DNA of 64,000 bases from Sulfurimonas sp. (GTDB taxonomy: Bacteria; Campylobacterota; Campylobacteria; Campylobacterales; Sulfurimonadaceae): NCBI RefSeq assembly GCF_029027585.1, contig NZ_CP093397.1:1477405-1541404 (forward strand), read 5' to 3'. Shown here piece after piece: positions 33,613 to 43,882 of this stretch (the stretch's first letter is position 1; the number at the start of each line of letters is the position of its first letter). Below the pieces are notes generated by a model. The model had not been told where the DNA came from and did not search any database. It saw only the letters and a program-made list of their open reading frames with translations. Made by a program: the position numbers and the translations under genes.

Positions 33613-34164
33613 ATGAAAGCTTATTCTATAAACCCTAAAAATAAAGAAATTAACGAGCTAGACATAGATATACAAGCAAATACTGTTTATAGCTTTTTTA
33701 ACTCTATTTCTATTGATGATTTCTCTATCATTGATAAGCATACTATTTATAGTGATTCAGATGCAGTTTCTAATGCCAAAGAGATTTTTTTCTTGGGGGA
33801 ACAGCTGATAGTTGGGGATGCTCTTGTTCTTGGTCAGGAGGATTCTTTTGATAGTGAAATAACGATACCAAGAAATGAATTAGAAACACTTATAAACTAT
33901 GAAGTACCATCTTTTTACATAGATGCTTTAAAACTTTTAAAAGATAGTAATATAAATTTATATAAAATCTTTGAAGTAACGAAGGAAAAAGAAGATATAA
34001 AACTAAACAGCGAATGGGTTTTATATGTATTTAATATAGCAGACCAAAGAACAAAAGATTACTTTTTAGAGGAGCTTAAAAAAGCTATAGATGCTAAAGT
34101 AGAGATGAGTGAACATATGCAAAAAATGGCGATTATGGCTCTTAATGCAGGGGCTGTTGCTTAA
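33613..34164 (+). CDS. Conserved hypothetical protein of the moa operon
   Basis: A 183-residue acidic, cytosolic protein starting at the base after the moeA stop. No motif recognised. The N-terminal ~90 residues look like beta-rich structure (VYSFFNSISIDDFSII, then IFFLGEQLIVGDALVLG); the C-terminal half is helical (TKDYFLEELKKAIDAKVEM). Tight coupling to moeA suggests a link to molybdenum cofactor use, but this is position only. The 3' end overlaps convergent rnhB by 4 nt. Confidence 0.7.
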   Translation: MKAYSINPKNKEINELDIDIQANTVYSFFNSISIDDFSIIDKHTIYSDSDAVSNAKEIFFLGEQLIVGDALVLGQEDSFDSEITIPRNELETLINYEVPSFYIDALKLLKDSNINLYKIFEVTKEKEDIKLNSEWVLYVFNIADQRTKDYFLEELKKAIDAKVEMSEHMQKMAIMALNAGAVA

Positions 34165-34706
34165 AAAAGAGTTGCTTCAAGTGCTTTAAGCTTGTAACTT
34201 CTTCTATGAATCTCGCAATAACCATGTTTTTTTATCATCTCTATGTGTAATTTAGTTCCATACCCTTTGTGTTTTTCAAAATGATACTCAGGATATTTTA
34301 AAGCTTCTTTTAAAATATCTCTATCATGTGTAACTTTTGCAAGTATAGATGCTGCACTAACCTCTGCAATTTCCCCATCTGCTTTTACCATTGTGGATAA
34401 GCCCTCAACTCCAAAAGTTGTGTTTCCATCAAAGAGATACTCTTCGCATTTTAAATTTTTCATAATCTCTCTAAGTCCAGATGCTAAACATTTTGAGATG
34501 CCATCAGCATCTATGCTTTGAGCAGAAAACTTTACTATATGGTAGCTAGATGCTTTGATGATTAACTCAAAAAGAGATTCTCTTTTTTTTTCAGTCAATT
34601 TTTTAGAATCATTCAATCCATCTACGGGAGAGTTTAAGATACAACCAGCGATAACTAAATCCCCAGCAATAGGTCCACGACCAGCTTCATCGATGCCACA
34701 TAGCAT
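34161..34706 (-). CDS. rnhB: Ribonuclease HII
   Basis: A 181-residue RNase HII that cuts RNA in RNA-DNA hybrids and at single misincorporated ribonucleotides. The catalytic N-terminus is CGIDEAGRGPIAGDLVIAG (D5, E6), with later acidic residues in YLFDGN and KADGEIAEVSAASILAKVTHDRD. It is slightly short but complete. Its ATG directly abuts the stop of the upstream P-loop gene, so they are co-transcribed. Confidence 0.92.
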   Translation of the reverse strand: MLCGIDEAGRGPIAGDLVIAGCILNSPVDGLNDSKKLTEKKRESLFELIIKASSYHIVKFSAQSIDADGISKCLASGLREIMKNLKCEEYLFDGNTTFGVEGLSTMVKADGEIAEVSAASILAKVTHDRDILKEALKYPEYHFEKHKGYGTKLHIEMIKKHGYCEIHRRSYKLKALEATLF

Positions 34707-35771
34707 TTAATCTCCTAATACCCAGATATCAAATGGTAGCATCTCAACCTTTGAAAAAGGGTGATTAACACTTCCTTCTCTATTCATTGTTACAGCAGTT
34801 ACTTTTTTTATACCGTAAGAAAATATAAAAGCTTCTATTGCCTCCATTTTTTTAAAAAGAGTTCTCTCATCCGCAAATGGCATTCCTAAGATAATTTCAT
34901 CATTAGAAGGAAGATAAAAGTCTATTCCATCTTCATAAAAGGATTCAACCCCTGACTTTAGTAATTCTAAATAAATCATATTTTCAAAGAGTCTTCCAAA
35001 GTGTTTATCAAGACTAAGTGCAGATTTTAAAGAGATGTCACAAAGGTATACTTTTTTTGTAGCTTTTGGATGGTTCGCTTTTTCTAAAAGATGGATATAG
35101 TTTTTTTTATGCAGAGTATCAAAAGATTTATATAGTTTATCTTTTGATATTTTTCTAATATGTTTGAGTCTTTCATATATGGTAAATGCAGAAACCTTTT
35201 GAGACATCATCTTCGCACAAAAACACAGTATGTCAAACTCCATCTCTTGGAGAGAATACTTTAGAGTTTTTTGTAGATAGATATTTCTCTCATCTGAGTA
35301 TATTTTATGCATAATTGGGAAACCACCAAGTTGAAAGAAATGATTTAGTGCACTAGAATCGTATTTATGCTCATAGGCTAAGAATTCTTCATAGTCTAAT
35401 GGAAAGAGTTGCAGAGTCTTTAACATATCAAATTTATAGTGAATTTCTGAAGTAATTATTAGTTGAGAGACATTAACAAATTTTATAGATGGAATATAGT
35501 TATCTAAAACAAGAACATCAATTCTGTTTTTGTTACAAAAAGAAGTCAAGGAACTATTTAACTTATCTGTTTGTATCCTAATATCACTGCAATCTATGTA
35601 TAGATAAGAGTTCTTTTTGAGGGAGAGAAGATAATTTTTAACTAATATACTTTTGCCACTCTTCGTAATTCCATTTATTTGGTAAGACTTTTCTCCAATA
35701 AATATTTTTCTATCATGAAATTTTTCTAAATTTATATCAGTTTTGTAAAACTCTTCGAGTAATATTTCCAT
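34707..35771 (-). CDS. AAA_14-like P-loop protein with altered Walker B
   Basis: A 354-residue protein of the same broad type as the two ATPases at 7.5-10.1 kb. Walker A is GITKSGKSI (~34-42), and the Walker B region reads VLVLDNY, with Asn in place of the catalytic Glu, so nucleotide binding is likely but hydrolysis doubtful. The C-terminal DUF4143-like part is recognisable (FGRLFENMIYLELLKSG). It is upstream of and abutting rnhB. GATATAAT ends 6 nt before ATG 35771, another leaderless candidate. Function unknown. Confidence 0.7.
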   Translation of the reverse strand: MEILLEEFYKTDINLEKFHDRKIFIGEKSYQINGITKSGKSILVKNYLLSLKKNSYLYIDCSDIRIQTDKLNSSLTSFCNKNRIDVLVLDNYIPSIKFVNVSQLIITSEIHYKFDMLKTLQLFPLDYEEFLAYEHKYDSSALNHFFQLGGFPIMHKIYSDERNIYLQKTLKYSLQEMEFDILCFCAKMMSQKVSAFTIYERLKHIRKISKDKLYKSFDTLHKKNYIHLLEKANHPKATKKVYLCDISLKSALSLDKHFGRLFENMIYLELLKSGVESFYEDGIDFYLPSNDEIILGMPFADERTLFKKMEAIEAFIFSYGIKKVTAVTMNREGSVNHPFSKVEMLPFDIWVLGD

Positions 35772-35889
35772 TTTATTATTATATCGTACCGATAGCTAAA
35801 TGAACTTTATTGTGAACAATTTAATTTAAATAAATCTTAATTAAGCAACTAAACAGATAAATAAAGGTAGATTATATAAAGGCACTACT

Positions 35890-38800
35890 ATGAAATTCAA
35901 CTCAGATTATAAATCTAGATTTCGTATATTAAAAGGCGGTAAAATAGCTCTTGTCATTTCAGTGATGATAGGAGGCGCTACTATAAGTATGGCATCTCCT
36001 AGTGGAGGAGTAGTAACTACAGGATCTGCTACCATATCACAAGTTGGTAATACCACCAATATAAATCAAAGCACCTCCAAAGCCACCATAAACTGGAATA
36101 CTTTCAATGTAGCACATAATGAGACTGTAAACTTTAATCAACCTAGTATAAACTCTATAACCCTAAATAGAGTAATAGGTAATGAAAGAAGTATAATAAA
36201 TGGTGCACTTAATGCAAATGGACAAGTATGGATACTAAACTCAAATGGAGTTCTATTTGGAAATACTGCTAAAATAAATACCTCAGGACTCTTAGTAACT
36301 ACAAAGAACTTAAGTGATACAGATTTTAATACTAATAACTATAGTTTTAAAGGAGATAGCACAAATAGTGTTATTAACCTAGGTACTATAGACATATCAA
36401 ACAAAGGTTATGCAAGTTTAATAGCAAAGAGTGTAAAAAATGAAGGAACCATAACAGCTACAAAAGGAACTATTCACTTAGTAGGAGCCAATGAAGTAAG
36501 TATAAACCTAAATGGTAACTCTATGCTTAACCTAACAATAGATAAAGGTGTACTAGATGCAATAGTTCAAAACTCTGGTTCACTCTATGCCAACGCAGGA
36601 GAAGTGTATCTTACAACAAACGCAGTAAATGACTTGCTAAAAGGTGTAGTAAATAATACAGGAATTATAGAAGCACAAAGTTTGGGTGATTTAAAAGGAA
36701 AAATAGAACTCTTTGCTCATGGTGGAGAAGTACAAGTAGGTGGTACACTAAAAGCAAAAGATGGATTTATAGAAACATCAGGTAAAGATTTTACTATAGC
36801 TGAAAATACAATCATACAAACAGGACTTTGGTTAATAGATCCAACTAATATAACTATAAATGCAGCACTAGCCTCTACTCTTCAAACACAACTAGCAAGT
36901 GGTGATGCTTTAGTTACTACTTCAAGTGGAAATGCTGATGCTGGAGATATAAATGTAAACTCTTCTATTGCTTGGAGTACAAATACTCTAACTTTAAGAG
37001 CTGATAATGATATCAATATCAATGCAACACTTAATGCAAGTTCTACAGCAGGACTAGCACTTGAATATGCACAAACTACGCCAACAGGAACATATAATAT
37101 TTCTGCTTCTGTAAATCTAGCTTCAACAGGAAGTTTTTCAACGAAACATGCAGGAGATGCTGTAAAGAATTATACGATTATTAATTCTTTAGGTGTAGCT
37201 GGTTCTACTACTAGAACTGACTTACAAGGTATAAATGGAAATTTATCAGGTAACTATGTCTTAGGTTCAAATATAGATGCAAGTACTACTTCTACTTGGA
37301 ATGCAGGAAAAGGATGGAATCCTTTGGGAAATTTCGGTACAAGATTTACTGGAACATTTGATGGTTTAGGACATAGTATCTCAAATCTTTATATCAATAG
37401 AGCAAGTACACATTATATTGGTTTATTTGGATATGCTGATACAGGAGCAACAGTAACAAACATAGGCTTAGTAGATGTTGATATTACAGGTCGAGACTGG
37501 GTAGGAGGATTAGTTGGTGAGAATGATGGAACTCTATCTAGGTCATACTCTACAGGAATTGTTAGTGGAGCTTTTTATACAGGAGGATTAGTTGGTGAGA
37601 ATGATGGAACTCTATCTAGGTCATACTCTACAGGAAGTGTTAGTGGAAATTTTTTTGTAGGAGGATTAGTCGGTACAAATAGTGGAACTCTATCTAGGTC
37701 ATACTCTACAGGAAGTGTTAGTGGAACTGATTCTACAGGAGGATTAGTTGGTGCAAATCATGGAACTATATCTAAGTCATACTCTACAGGAAGTGTTAGT
37801 GGAACTGTTTCTGTAGGAGGATTAGTTGGTATGAATAGAGGAACTATATCTAAGTCATACTCTACAGGAAGGGTTAGTGGAACTGAATATGATTATACAG
37901 GAGGATTAGTTGGTGAAAAGATGGGTGGAACTACTACAAACTCATACTGGGACACACAAACCTCAGGACAAGCAACTTCAGCAGGTGGAACTGGAAAAAC
38001 AACAGTTCAAATGAAAGATCCAAATACTTATGTAGGTTGGGACAAGACTATCTGGGATCTTGCAGGAGTACAAACACAAGGATATGGAATAGGACTTCCT
38101 TATTTATTAAATGTAACACAAGTAAGCCATAGACCTACAAGAAAAACCTTATTTAAAAGTGGCTTTGGAACTAATGCCAATCCTTATGGTATAACAAACT
38201 GGGAACAACTAAATAATATAAGAAATGTACTAAGTAATAACTTCTACTTTAATCTTTTAAACAATATTAATTCTTCAACGCTAAACTATAATACTTATGC
38301 AAGTAGTAGTGCAAATGCAGGAAAAGGTTGGAATCCTTTAGGAAATCGGTCTACAAAATTCAAAGGAAAGTTTAATGGTTTAGGAAATAGTATTTCAAAT
38401 CTTTATATCGATAGAGCAAATACAGATTTTATTGGTTTATTTGGCCATGTTGATACAGGAACAACTATAACCAAACTGGGTTTAGTAGATGCTGATATTA
38501 AAGGTAGAAACTATGTAGGTGGATTAGTTGGTGCAAATTATGGAACTATATCCAATTCATACTCTACAGGAAGGGTTAGTGGAAATTATACTACAGGAGG
38601 ATTAGTTGGTCTAAATGTTGGAACTATATCCAATTCATACTCTACAGGAAGTGTTAGTGGAGCAGCTTCTATAGGAGGATTAGTTGGATATAATGATAGA
38701 GGAACTATATCCAATTCATACTCTACAAGAAGTGTTAGTGGAGCAGCTTCTATAGGAGGATTAGTTGGATACAATGATAGAGGAACTATATCCAATTCAT

Positions 38801-39378
38801 ACTCTACAGGAAGTGTTAGTGGAACTGCTCGTGTTGGAGGATTAGTTGGTTATACCTTTAGCGGAACTACTACAAACTCATTCTGGGACACACAAACTTC
38901 AGGACAAGCAACTTCAGCAGGTGGAACTGGAAAAACAACAGCTCAAATGAAAGATACACAAACATTCCTCGATGCTGGTTGGGATTTAGATACTGTTTGG
39001 GGAAGAGATGCTGCTAATGTTATAAATGGTGGATACTTATACCTAAGAGCACTAACTAAAGCTACAAATACTCCTAATCCAATTATAAATGGTATTGTTG
39101 CTTCCATAACAAATGGATCAGTCCTTCAAGTAAGACCTCAATTAGCTAGTCTAGCATCTATAGTTGTTTTTGGAAATACTAAAGCTTTAGTAATAGCACC
39201 TCAAAATCAAGCGTCTAAACCTATAAGTATGAGAGAGCTAAGAAGATTAAATAATATAAAGGGAGATTTACGAACAAAAGTTTATGAAGACTCTTCTTTA
39301 CTTCTTGTAAATTCAGGCATACAATTACCAAAAGGTGTGCAACAGATGTTTTTTCTTCCTAAGGATAATGAATTATGA
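35890..39378 (+). CDS. Two-partner secretion exoprotein (filamentous hemagglutinin-type TpsA) with GLUG repeats
   Basis: A 1162-residue secreted beta-helix protein. It has an extended signal peptide (1-~35), then the TPS domain (~36-280) with QSTSKATINWNTFNV, NRVIGNERSIINGAL and NGQVWILNSNGVLFGNTA. Two homologous modules follow (~467-715 and ~806-1025). Each opens with AGKGWNPLGN..GLG.SISNLYI, runs into an array of GLUG repeats (six and five units of type GGLVG..GTIS.SYSTG.VSG), and closes with a DTQTSGQATSAGGTGKTT block. Expected role: surface adhesion or biofilm. Its stop overlaps the transporter gene (ATGA). Confidence 0.9.
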   Translation: MKFNSDYKSRFRILKGGKIALVISVMIGGATISMASPSGGVVTTGSATISQVGNTTNINQSTSKATINWNTFNVAHNETVNFNQPSINSITLNRVIGNERSIINGALNANGQVWILNSNGVLFGNTAKINTSGLLVTTKNLSDTDFNTNNYSFKGDSTNSVINLGTIDISNKGYASLIAKSVKNEGTITATKGTIHLVGANEVSINLNGNSMLNLTIDKGVLDAIVQNSGSLYANAGEVYLTTNAVNDLLKGVVNNTGIIEAQSLGDLKGKIELFAHGGEVQVGGTLKAKDGFIETSGKDFTIAENTIIQTGLWLIDPTNITINAALASTLQTQLASGDALVTTSSGNADAGDINVNSSIAWSTNTLTLRADNDININATLNASSTAGLALEYAQTTPTGTYNISASVNLASTGSFSTKHAGDAVKNYTIINSLGVAGSTTRTDLQGINGNLSGNYVLGSNIDASTTSTWNAGKGWNPLGNFGTRFTGTFDGLGHSISNLYINRASTHYIGLFGYADTGATVTNIGLVDVDITGRDWVGGLVGENDGTLSRSYSTGIVSGAFYTGGLVGENDGTLSRSYSTGSVSGNFFVGGLVGTNSGTLSRSYSTGSVSGTDSTGGLVGANHGTISKSYSTGSVSGTVSVGGLVGMNRGTISKSYSTGRVSGTEYDYTGGLVGEKMGGTTTNSYWDTQTSGQATSAGGTGKTTVQMKDPNTYVGWDKTIWDLAGVQTQGYGIGLPYLLNVTQVSHRPTRKTLFKSGFGTNANPYGITNWEQLNNIRNVLSNNFYFNLLNNINSSTLNYNTYASSSANAGKGWNPLGNRSTKFKGKFNGLGNSISNLYIDRANTDFIGLFGHVDTGTTITKLGLVDADIKGRNYVGGLVGANYGTISNSYSTGRVSGNYTTGGLVGLNVGTISNSYSTGSVSGAASIGGLVGYNDRGTISNSYSTRSVSGAASIGGLVGYNDRGTISNSYSTGSVSGTARVGGLVGYTFSGTTTNSFWDTQTSGQATSAGGTGKTTAQMKDTQTFLDAGWDLDTVWGRDAANVINGGYLYLRALTKATNTPNPIINGIVASITNGSVLQVRPQLASLASIVVFGNTKALVIAPQNQASKPISMRELRRLNNIKGDLRTKVYEDSSLLLVNSGIQLPKGVQQMFFLPKDNEL
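37501..37930 (+). repeat. GLUG-coding tandem repeat array 1
   Basis: Six imperfect units of about 75-78 bp with the shared core GGAGGATTAGTTGGT, each encoding one GLUG motif. Near-identical units favour recombination that changes repeat number. Confidence 0.85.
38515..38890 (+). repeat. GLUG-coding tandem repeat array 2
   Basis: Five units of 75-81 bp. Two neighbouring 81-bp units around 38665-38825 are almost identical in DNA (difference chiefly one AGA/GGA codon), showing recent duplication. A long open frame on the opposite strand here is a by-product of the repetition. Confidence 0.85.
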
Positions 39379-41075
39379 CAATAAGTATAAAAATTGTTAA
39401 AAATATAATAATGTTAGCAATAGCACCTTCGTTAATACAAGCAGGAGCATTACCTAGAATTGGAGATGCCATAAGACAAGTACAGCCACCAAAAGAGCTT
39501 ACTCAAGAAAAAGATAAGCCCTTAGTTGAAATACAAGGTGTCAAACCAATTTATAAGCCCGCATTAATAGATGATAAAAGTTCTAAAAAAGTTTTTGTAA
39601 AACAATTTAGTCTTGAGGGTAATATGCATATTAAAAGTGAAAAACTTCTTAGTTTACTTAGTTCGTATAAAAATAAAAATCTTACTTTTAACGAGATGCA
39701 AATTATAGCTTCTATAATTACTAAAGTATATAGAAGTGAGGGTTATATAGTAGCGAGGGCTTATATTCCTGTACAAAATATGAGTGATGGGGTATTGGAA
39801 ATTGCCATTATTGAGGGAGTGTATGGAAAGTTTAAACTCTCAAATAAGTCACAAGTAAAGACATTACTAATTCAGAATATGCTCGATAACAATAAGCAAG
39901 GAGATGTTGTAAATAGTAGTTCCTTAGAGAGAGCTTTGCTTATGTTAAATGATATTCCCGGTATTGTTGTCTCAAATGCTAGTATAGTAGCAGGCGAAGT
40001 TATAGGAAGTAGTGATTTTTTAATAAGAGTTGATGATTCTAAGGCTTATGATGGTTATGTTTTGGCAAACAACTACGGTGGACGATATACAGGAGAAGAA
40101 CAACTTATAGTAGGATTAAACTTTTATGCTCCTTTTAAAATAGGAGATAAGTTATCTTTTACTGGATTTATAAGCAATGGAAAAAATTTATTGAATGGTT
40201 CTATCGCTTATGAGTTTCCAATATATCGCAATGGCTTAAGAGGAGAAATTGGTTATGCCAATACATTTTATAGTTTAGTTGAAGAGTTTGAAAGTTTAGA
40301 TGCACAAGGAAACTCTAAAAGTTACCACGCAAAGATTAGCTATCCACTTGTTAAAAAGAGAGCAGAACGCCTGAATATATTTTTAAAGGTAGAAGAAAAT
40401 GCACTCAGGGAGGAGATTAGAGCTACCAACTTTAAATCTGATAAAAACCTGCGTGCTTTTAGATTAGGTTTTGATTATAGTAAAACAAATTTAAGATGGT
40501 TTGGCTTAAATCAATATCTAGGAACCTCTGTCCTTCTAACTTATGGAAATCTTGAGTTTGAAGACGATATTCAACGAGTTATAGATAAAGTAAGTGTTGA
40601 TACACAAGGGCGTTTCTCTAAAATCGAGTTTTATGTAGATTATAGTATAGAGCTTACTAAGCGTGTGACATTAGAGAACTCTTTGAAGTTTCAACATGTA
40701 CTAGGTGGTAAAAACTTAGATGGTAGCGAAGATTTTTCAGTGGGTGGAGCTTATGGAGTAAAACTTTACCCTAGTGGAGAGTTAAGCGCAGAAAATGGCT
40801 ATTTACTTGTAGTAGATGCAAAATATAAACTACAAAATATAGAGAGACTGTCTCATAGTGTTGGAATGTTTTACGAAGTAGGTAAAGCATATATGGAAAA
40901 CTCAATAGCAATATTTCACAGTAAAACACTTCAAGATATTGGAGTTAGTTACAATGCTAATTATAAAGGATATTTTTTTAATGCTTCCATGGCACAAAAA
41001 ATAGGTGGTGAAGATATTACTAGCGAACCAGATAAAAGTTATAAATTTTTAACAATGCTAGGATGGAGTTTTTAA
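39375..41075 (+). CDS. Two-partner secretion outer-membrane transporter (TpsB, FhaC/ShlB type)
   Basis: A 566-residue Omp85-superfamily transporter. It has a signal peptide (1-~22), a Pro-rich linker, POTRA regions at ~70-220 (VFVKQFSLEGNMHIKSE, GYIVARAYIPVQNMSDGVLEIAIIEG) and a C-terminal barrel (~230-566), ending in the aromatic residue expected for outer-membrane insertion (LGWSF). It exports the TpsA encoded just upstream; the genes overlap by 4 nt. The order A then B is less common than B then A. Confidence 0.9.
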   Translation: MTISIKIVKNIIMLAIAPSLIQAGALPRIGDAIRQVQPPKELTQEKDKPLVEIQGVKPIYKPALIDDKSSKKVFVKQFSLEGNMHIKSEKLLSLLSSYKNKNLTFNEMQIIASIITKVYRSEGYIVARAYIPVQNMSDGVLEIAIIEGVYGKFKLSNKSQVKTLLIQNMLDNNKQGDVVNSSSLERALLMLNDIPGIVVSNASIVAGEVIGSSDFLIRVDDSKAYDGYVLANNYGGRYTGEEQLIVGLNFYAPFKIGDKLSFTGFISNGKNLLNGSIAYEFPIYRNGLRGEIGYANTFYSLVEEFESLDAQGNSKSYHAKISYPLVKKRAERLNIFLKVEENALREEIRATNFKSDKNLRAFRLGFDYSKTNLRWFGLNQYLGTSVLLTYGNLEFEDDIQRVIDKVSVDTQGRFSKIEFYVDYSIELTKRVTLENSLKFQHVLGGKNLDGSEDFSVGGAYGVKLYPSGELSAENGYLLVVDAKYKLQNIERLSHSVGMFYEVGKAYMENSIAIFHSKTLQDIGVSYNANYKGYFFNASMAQKIGGEDITSEPDKSYKFLTMLGWSF

Positions 41076-41158
41076 TTTTTATATATATGCAAATATGATA
41101 CTTCCTTATTAAAAGGAACTAAATTCAGGCTAAATTTCACTTTTTATCCCTAAAACCC

Positions 41159-41187
41159 TTGAATATAATAACTTATTTGGGTAAAAT
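41159..41187 (+). promoter_or_regulatory. S10 operon promoter
   Basis: TTGAAT (41159-41164), a 17-bp spacer and TAAAAT (41182-41187) form a good sigma70-type promoter, placing the start near 41194 and giving a ~49-nt leader before rpsJ. Confidence 0.65.
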
Positions 41188-41204
41188 TCCGCTCCCTTAA
41201 AATA

Positions 41205-41221
41205 GTTAGGCTAGACCTAAC
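41205..41221 (+). promoter_or_regulatory. Hairpin in the S10 leader
   Basis: GTTAGG-CTAGA-CCTAAC is a perfect 6-bp stem in the untranslated leader, 21 nt before the rpsJ ATG and just upstream of the AGAAGGA ribosome site. It could be a translational feedback target, although no L4-type leader is recognisable. Confidence 0.4.
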
Positions 41222-41242
41222 GAGTTCTTTAGAAGGAAAAAC

Positions 41243-41554
41243 ATGGAAAAAATTCGTTTAAAATTGAAAGCTTATGATCATCGCGTACTAGATAGATCAG
41301 TAGCATCAATAGTTGAGGCTGTAAAGCGTACAGGTGCACAAATTCGTGGTCCTATCCCTTTACCAACAAAGATTCGTAAATATACTGTTCTTAAATCTCC
41401 ACACGTTAACAAAAAAGCGCGTGAGCAATTTGAAATTCGTATTCACGCTAGAGTTATAGATATTGTTTCTGCTACGCCAGAAACTGTTGATTCTCTAATG
41501 AAGCTTGATCTTGCACCTGAAGTGGACGTTGAAGTTCGCTCTATGGATAAGTAG
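41243..41554 (+). CDS. rpsJ: 30S ribosomal protein S10
   Basis: A 103-residue S10/NusE with the conserved start [15 protein letters not shown] and [10 protein letters not shown] followed by [15 protein letters not shown]. It assembles in the 30S head and, as NusE, takes part in antitermination. First gene of the S10-spc operon, with AGAAGGA before the ATG. Confidence 0.97.
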   Translation: MEKIRLKLKAYDHRVLDRSVASIVEAVKRTGAQIRGPIPLPTKIRKYTVLKSPHVNKKAREQFEIRIHARVIDIVSATPETVDSLMKLDLAPEVDVEVRSMDK

Positions 41555-41563
41555 GAGTAGGTT

Positions 41564-42139
41564 ATGGAATATATTGTTGAAAAAATCGGTATGAGCCGTA
41601 CAATCACAGTACCAAGTCAAGCTGTTACTCTATTAAGAGTATTAGACGCTAAAGTATGTGAAGTTAATGAAGGTATCGCTATTGTTTCTTACAACAGTGG
41701 TAAAAAAATGAATAAAACAATTGAAGGTCAGCAAAAGAAATATAGCCTTTCATCTGAGTTTAACCGTTTTGTTACTTTAGAAGTGGCAAATACTGAAGCT
41801 GGAGATTTAGATTTAACTCCTTTAGCAGATGCTGAAGTTTTAAAAACTACTTTTACAACTAAAGGTCGTGGTTTTGCTGGAGTGATGAAGCGTTGGAATT
41901 TCGGTGGTGGTCCTGCATCTCACGGTCATAGAATGGGTCGTAGAACAGGTTCTATCGGTAATGCAGAGTGGCCAGGTCGTGTAATGAAAGGTAAGAAAAT
42001 GCCAGGACATTACGGAAATATAAAAAATAGTGTAAAAAATGAAATCGTATCTTTTGATGCTGAAAACAATATCATTGCGGTATCTGGTTCAGTTTCTGGA
42101 GCTAATGGTTCATTAGGTCGTGTAAAGGTAGCTAAATAA
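41564..42139 (+). CDS. rplC: 50S ribosomal protein L3
   Basis: A 191-residue L3. The diagnostic loop near the peptidyl transferase centre is present: [20 protein letters not shown], then [20 protein letters not shown] and MPGHYG. Shorter than the E. coli protein (209) in its N-terminal part. Its last base is the first base of rplD. Confidence 0.97.
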   Translation: MEYIVEKIGMSRTITVPSQAVTLLRVLDAKVCEVNEGIAIVSYNSGKKMNKTIEGQQKKYSLSSEFNRFVTLEVANTEAGDLDLTPLADAEVLKTTFTTKGRGFAGVMKRWNFGGGPASHGHRMGRRTGSIGNAEWPGRVMKGKKMPGHYGNIKNSVKNEIVSFDAENNIIAVSGSVSGANGSLGRVKVAK

Positions 42140-42753
42140 TGAGCGCAATTATTTTAAATGATAAAATGGAAAAAGCATCTGAGTTAGCACTACCAGAGAG
42201 TTTTTCTGGTATTAACCCACATAACTTATATCTATATGTTAAGTCTGCTCAAGCTGCACAGCGTGCAAATACAGCAACTACTAAAGGTAGAAGTGAAGTA
42301 AGTGGTGGTGGTAAAAAACCATGGGCTCAAAAAGGTGGCGGTCGCGCTCGTGCTGGTTCACGTCGTTCTCCAATCTTTGTGGGTGGTGGTAAAGCATTTG
42401 GTTCTAAAAACAATCGTAATTATGACCTTAAAGTTAATAGAAAGCAAAAGAAACTTGCTCTTAACTTTGCTCTTAACGAGCATGCACAAAACGGTAGTCT
42501 TTTCATTGTTGATAGCATTGAGATAGCATCTGGTAAAACTAAAGATGCTGCGTCTTTGTTTAAGGCACTAAATCAAAGAGATGTACTAATAGTTAAATCT
42601 CTTTTAGATGAAAAAACTTTTTTAGCGTTTGAGAATCTTTCAAGTACTTATGTAATTGAATCAAATGAATTAAATGCTTATTTAGCTGCTAATTATCGTT
42701 CATTAGTGATCGAAAAAGCGGTATGGGAAAATCTTGTAGGTGAGGCTAAATAA
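42139..42753 (+). CDS. rplD: 50S ribosomal protein L4
   Basis: A 204-residue L4. The internal loop that lines the exit tunnel is clear: [20 protein letters not shown] then FVGGGKAFG. In enterobacteria L4 also represses its own operon, but the matching leader is not seen here. Shares one base with rplW. Confidence 0.96.
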   Translation: MSAIILNDKMEKASELALPESFSGINPHNLYLYVKSAQAAQRANTATTKGRSEVSGGGKKPWAQKGGGRARAGSRRSPIFVGGGKAFGSKNNRNYDLKVNRKQKKLALNFALNEHAQNGSLFIVDSIEIASGKTKDAASLFKALNQRDVLIVKSLLDEKTFLAFENLSSTYVIESNELNAYLAANYRSLVIEKAVWENLVGEAK

Positions 42754-43034
42754 TGGCAGATATTACAGATATTAGATCTATACTATATACAGAGAAGACA
42801 CTTGGACTTCAAGAAGATAATGTAATCGTTGTACAAACATCTCCTAGAATGACTAAAAGTGGTCTAAAAGAGGTTTTTCGTGAGTATTTTGGAATCGTTC
42901 CAATGAAAATTAACTCACTTAATCAAAGCGGAAAAGTTAAAAAATTCCGTGGTGTTGCTGGTAAACAAAATGACTTTAAAAAGTTTTATGTTAAATTACC
43001 AGAGGGTGCACAAATAGAAAGTTTGGCGGTATAA
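42753..43034 (+). CDS. rplW: 50S ribosomal protein L23
   Basis: A 93-residue L23, which sits at the tunnel exit and docks trigger factor and SRP. It has [17 protein letters not shown] at the start and [19 protein letters not shown] in the conserved loop. Confidence 0.94.
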   Translation: MADITDIRSILYTEKTLGLQEDNVIVVQTSPRMTKSGLKEVFREYFGIVPMKINSLNQSGKVKKFRGVAGKQNDFKKFYVKLPEGAQIESLAV

Positions 43035-43035
43035 G

Positions 43036-43881
43036 ATGGCAATAAAAACTTATAGACCGATAACTCCTTCGCGTCGTTTTTACACAAATGTTGATAGTAG
43101 TGATATTACTGCTAAAGCAAGTGTTCGTTCATTACTAAAGAAACTTCCTGCTCACGCTGGTCGTAACTCTAATGGTCGTATTACATCTCGTCATCGTCAA
43201 GCTGGTGCTAAAAAACTTTACCGTATCATTGATTTCAAAAGAAATAAATTTGATATTCCTGCAACTGTAAGTGCTATTGAGTATGATCCGTATAGAAACT
43301 GTCGTATCGCTCTTGTTACTTATGCTGATGGTGAAAAGAAATATATTCTTCAACCAAAAGGTTTAGAAGTAGGCGATAAAATTTCTTCATCTGCTGATGG
43401 ATTAGATGTTAAAGCTGGTAATACAATGAAGTTGAAAAATATACCTGTTGGTACATTGATTCACAATATTGAGCTTAAAACTGGTAAAGGCGGACAAATG
43501 TGTCGTGCTGCTGGAACTTCTGCTCAGATTATGGGTCGTGATGGCAAGTATGTTTCACTTCGTATGCCTTCATCTGAAATGCGTTTAGTATTAGGTGAGT
43601 GTTTAGCTACTATTGGTCAAGTTGGAAACGAAGAGTTTGGTAACATCGTTATCGCTAAAGCTGGTCGTCAAAGACATTTAGGAATTCGTCCTCAAACTCG
43701 TGGTTCAGCAATGAATCCAATTGATCACCCGCATGGTGGTGGTGAAGGTAAAACGAACTCAGGTCGTCATCCAGTTACTCCATGGGGTAAACCAACGAAG
43801 GGTGCTAAAACTCGTCGTAAAAAAGCAAGTGATAAACTAATTATTACTCGCCGTAAACCAAATGCTAAAAGGGTAGGATAA
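43036..43881 (+). CDS. rplB: 50S ribosomal protein L2
   Basis: A 281-residue L2 essential for subunit joining and peptidyl transfer. The signature [14 protein letters not shown] near residue 225 contains the critical His. The basic C-terminal tail ([17 protein letters not shown]) is typical. Confidence 0.97.
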   Translation: MAIKTYRPITPSRRFYTNVDSSDITAKASVRSLLKKLPAHAGRNSNGRITSRHRQAGAKKLYRIIDFKRNKFDIPATVSAIEYDPYRNCRIALVTYADGEKKYILQPKGLEVGDKISSSADGLDVKAGNTMKLKNIPVGTLIHNIELKTGKGGQMCRAAGTSAQIMGRDGKYVSLRMPSSEMRLVLGECLATIGQVGNEEFGNIVIAKAGRQRHLGIRPQTRGSAMNPIDHPHGGGEGKTNSGRHPVTPWGKPTKGAKTRRKKASDKLIITRRKPNAKRVG

Positions 43882-43882
43882 T

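Noticed and set aside
38586..38795. Long open frame on the - strand inside the TPS exoprotein
   Set aside because: It repeats the same phrase three times because it is antisense to the GLUG repeats; no start signal or independent composition.
37501..38890. CRISPR-like regular repeats
   Set aside because: Units are coding, in frame, 75-81 bp and without spacer-like unique segments of constant length; they encode GLUG motifs.
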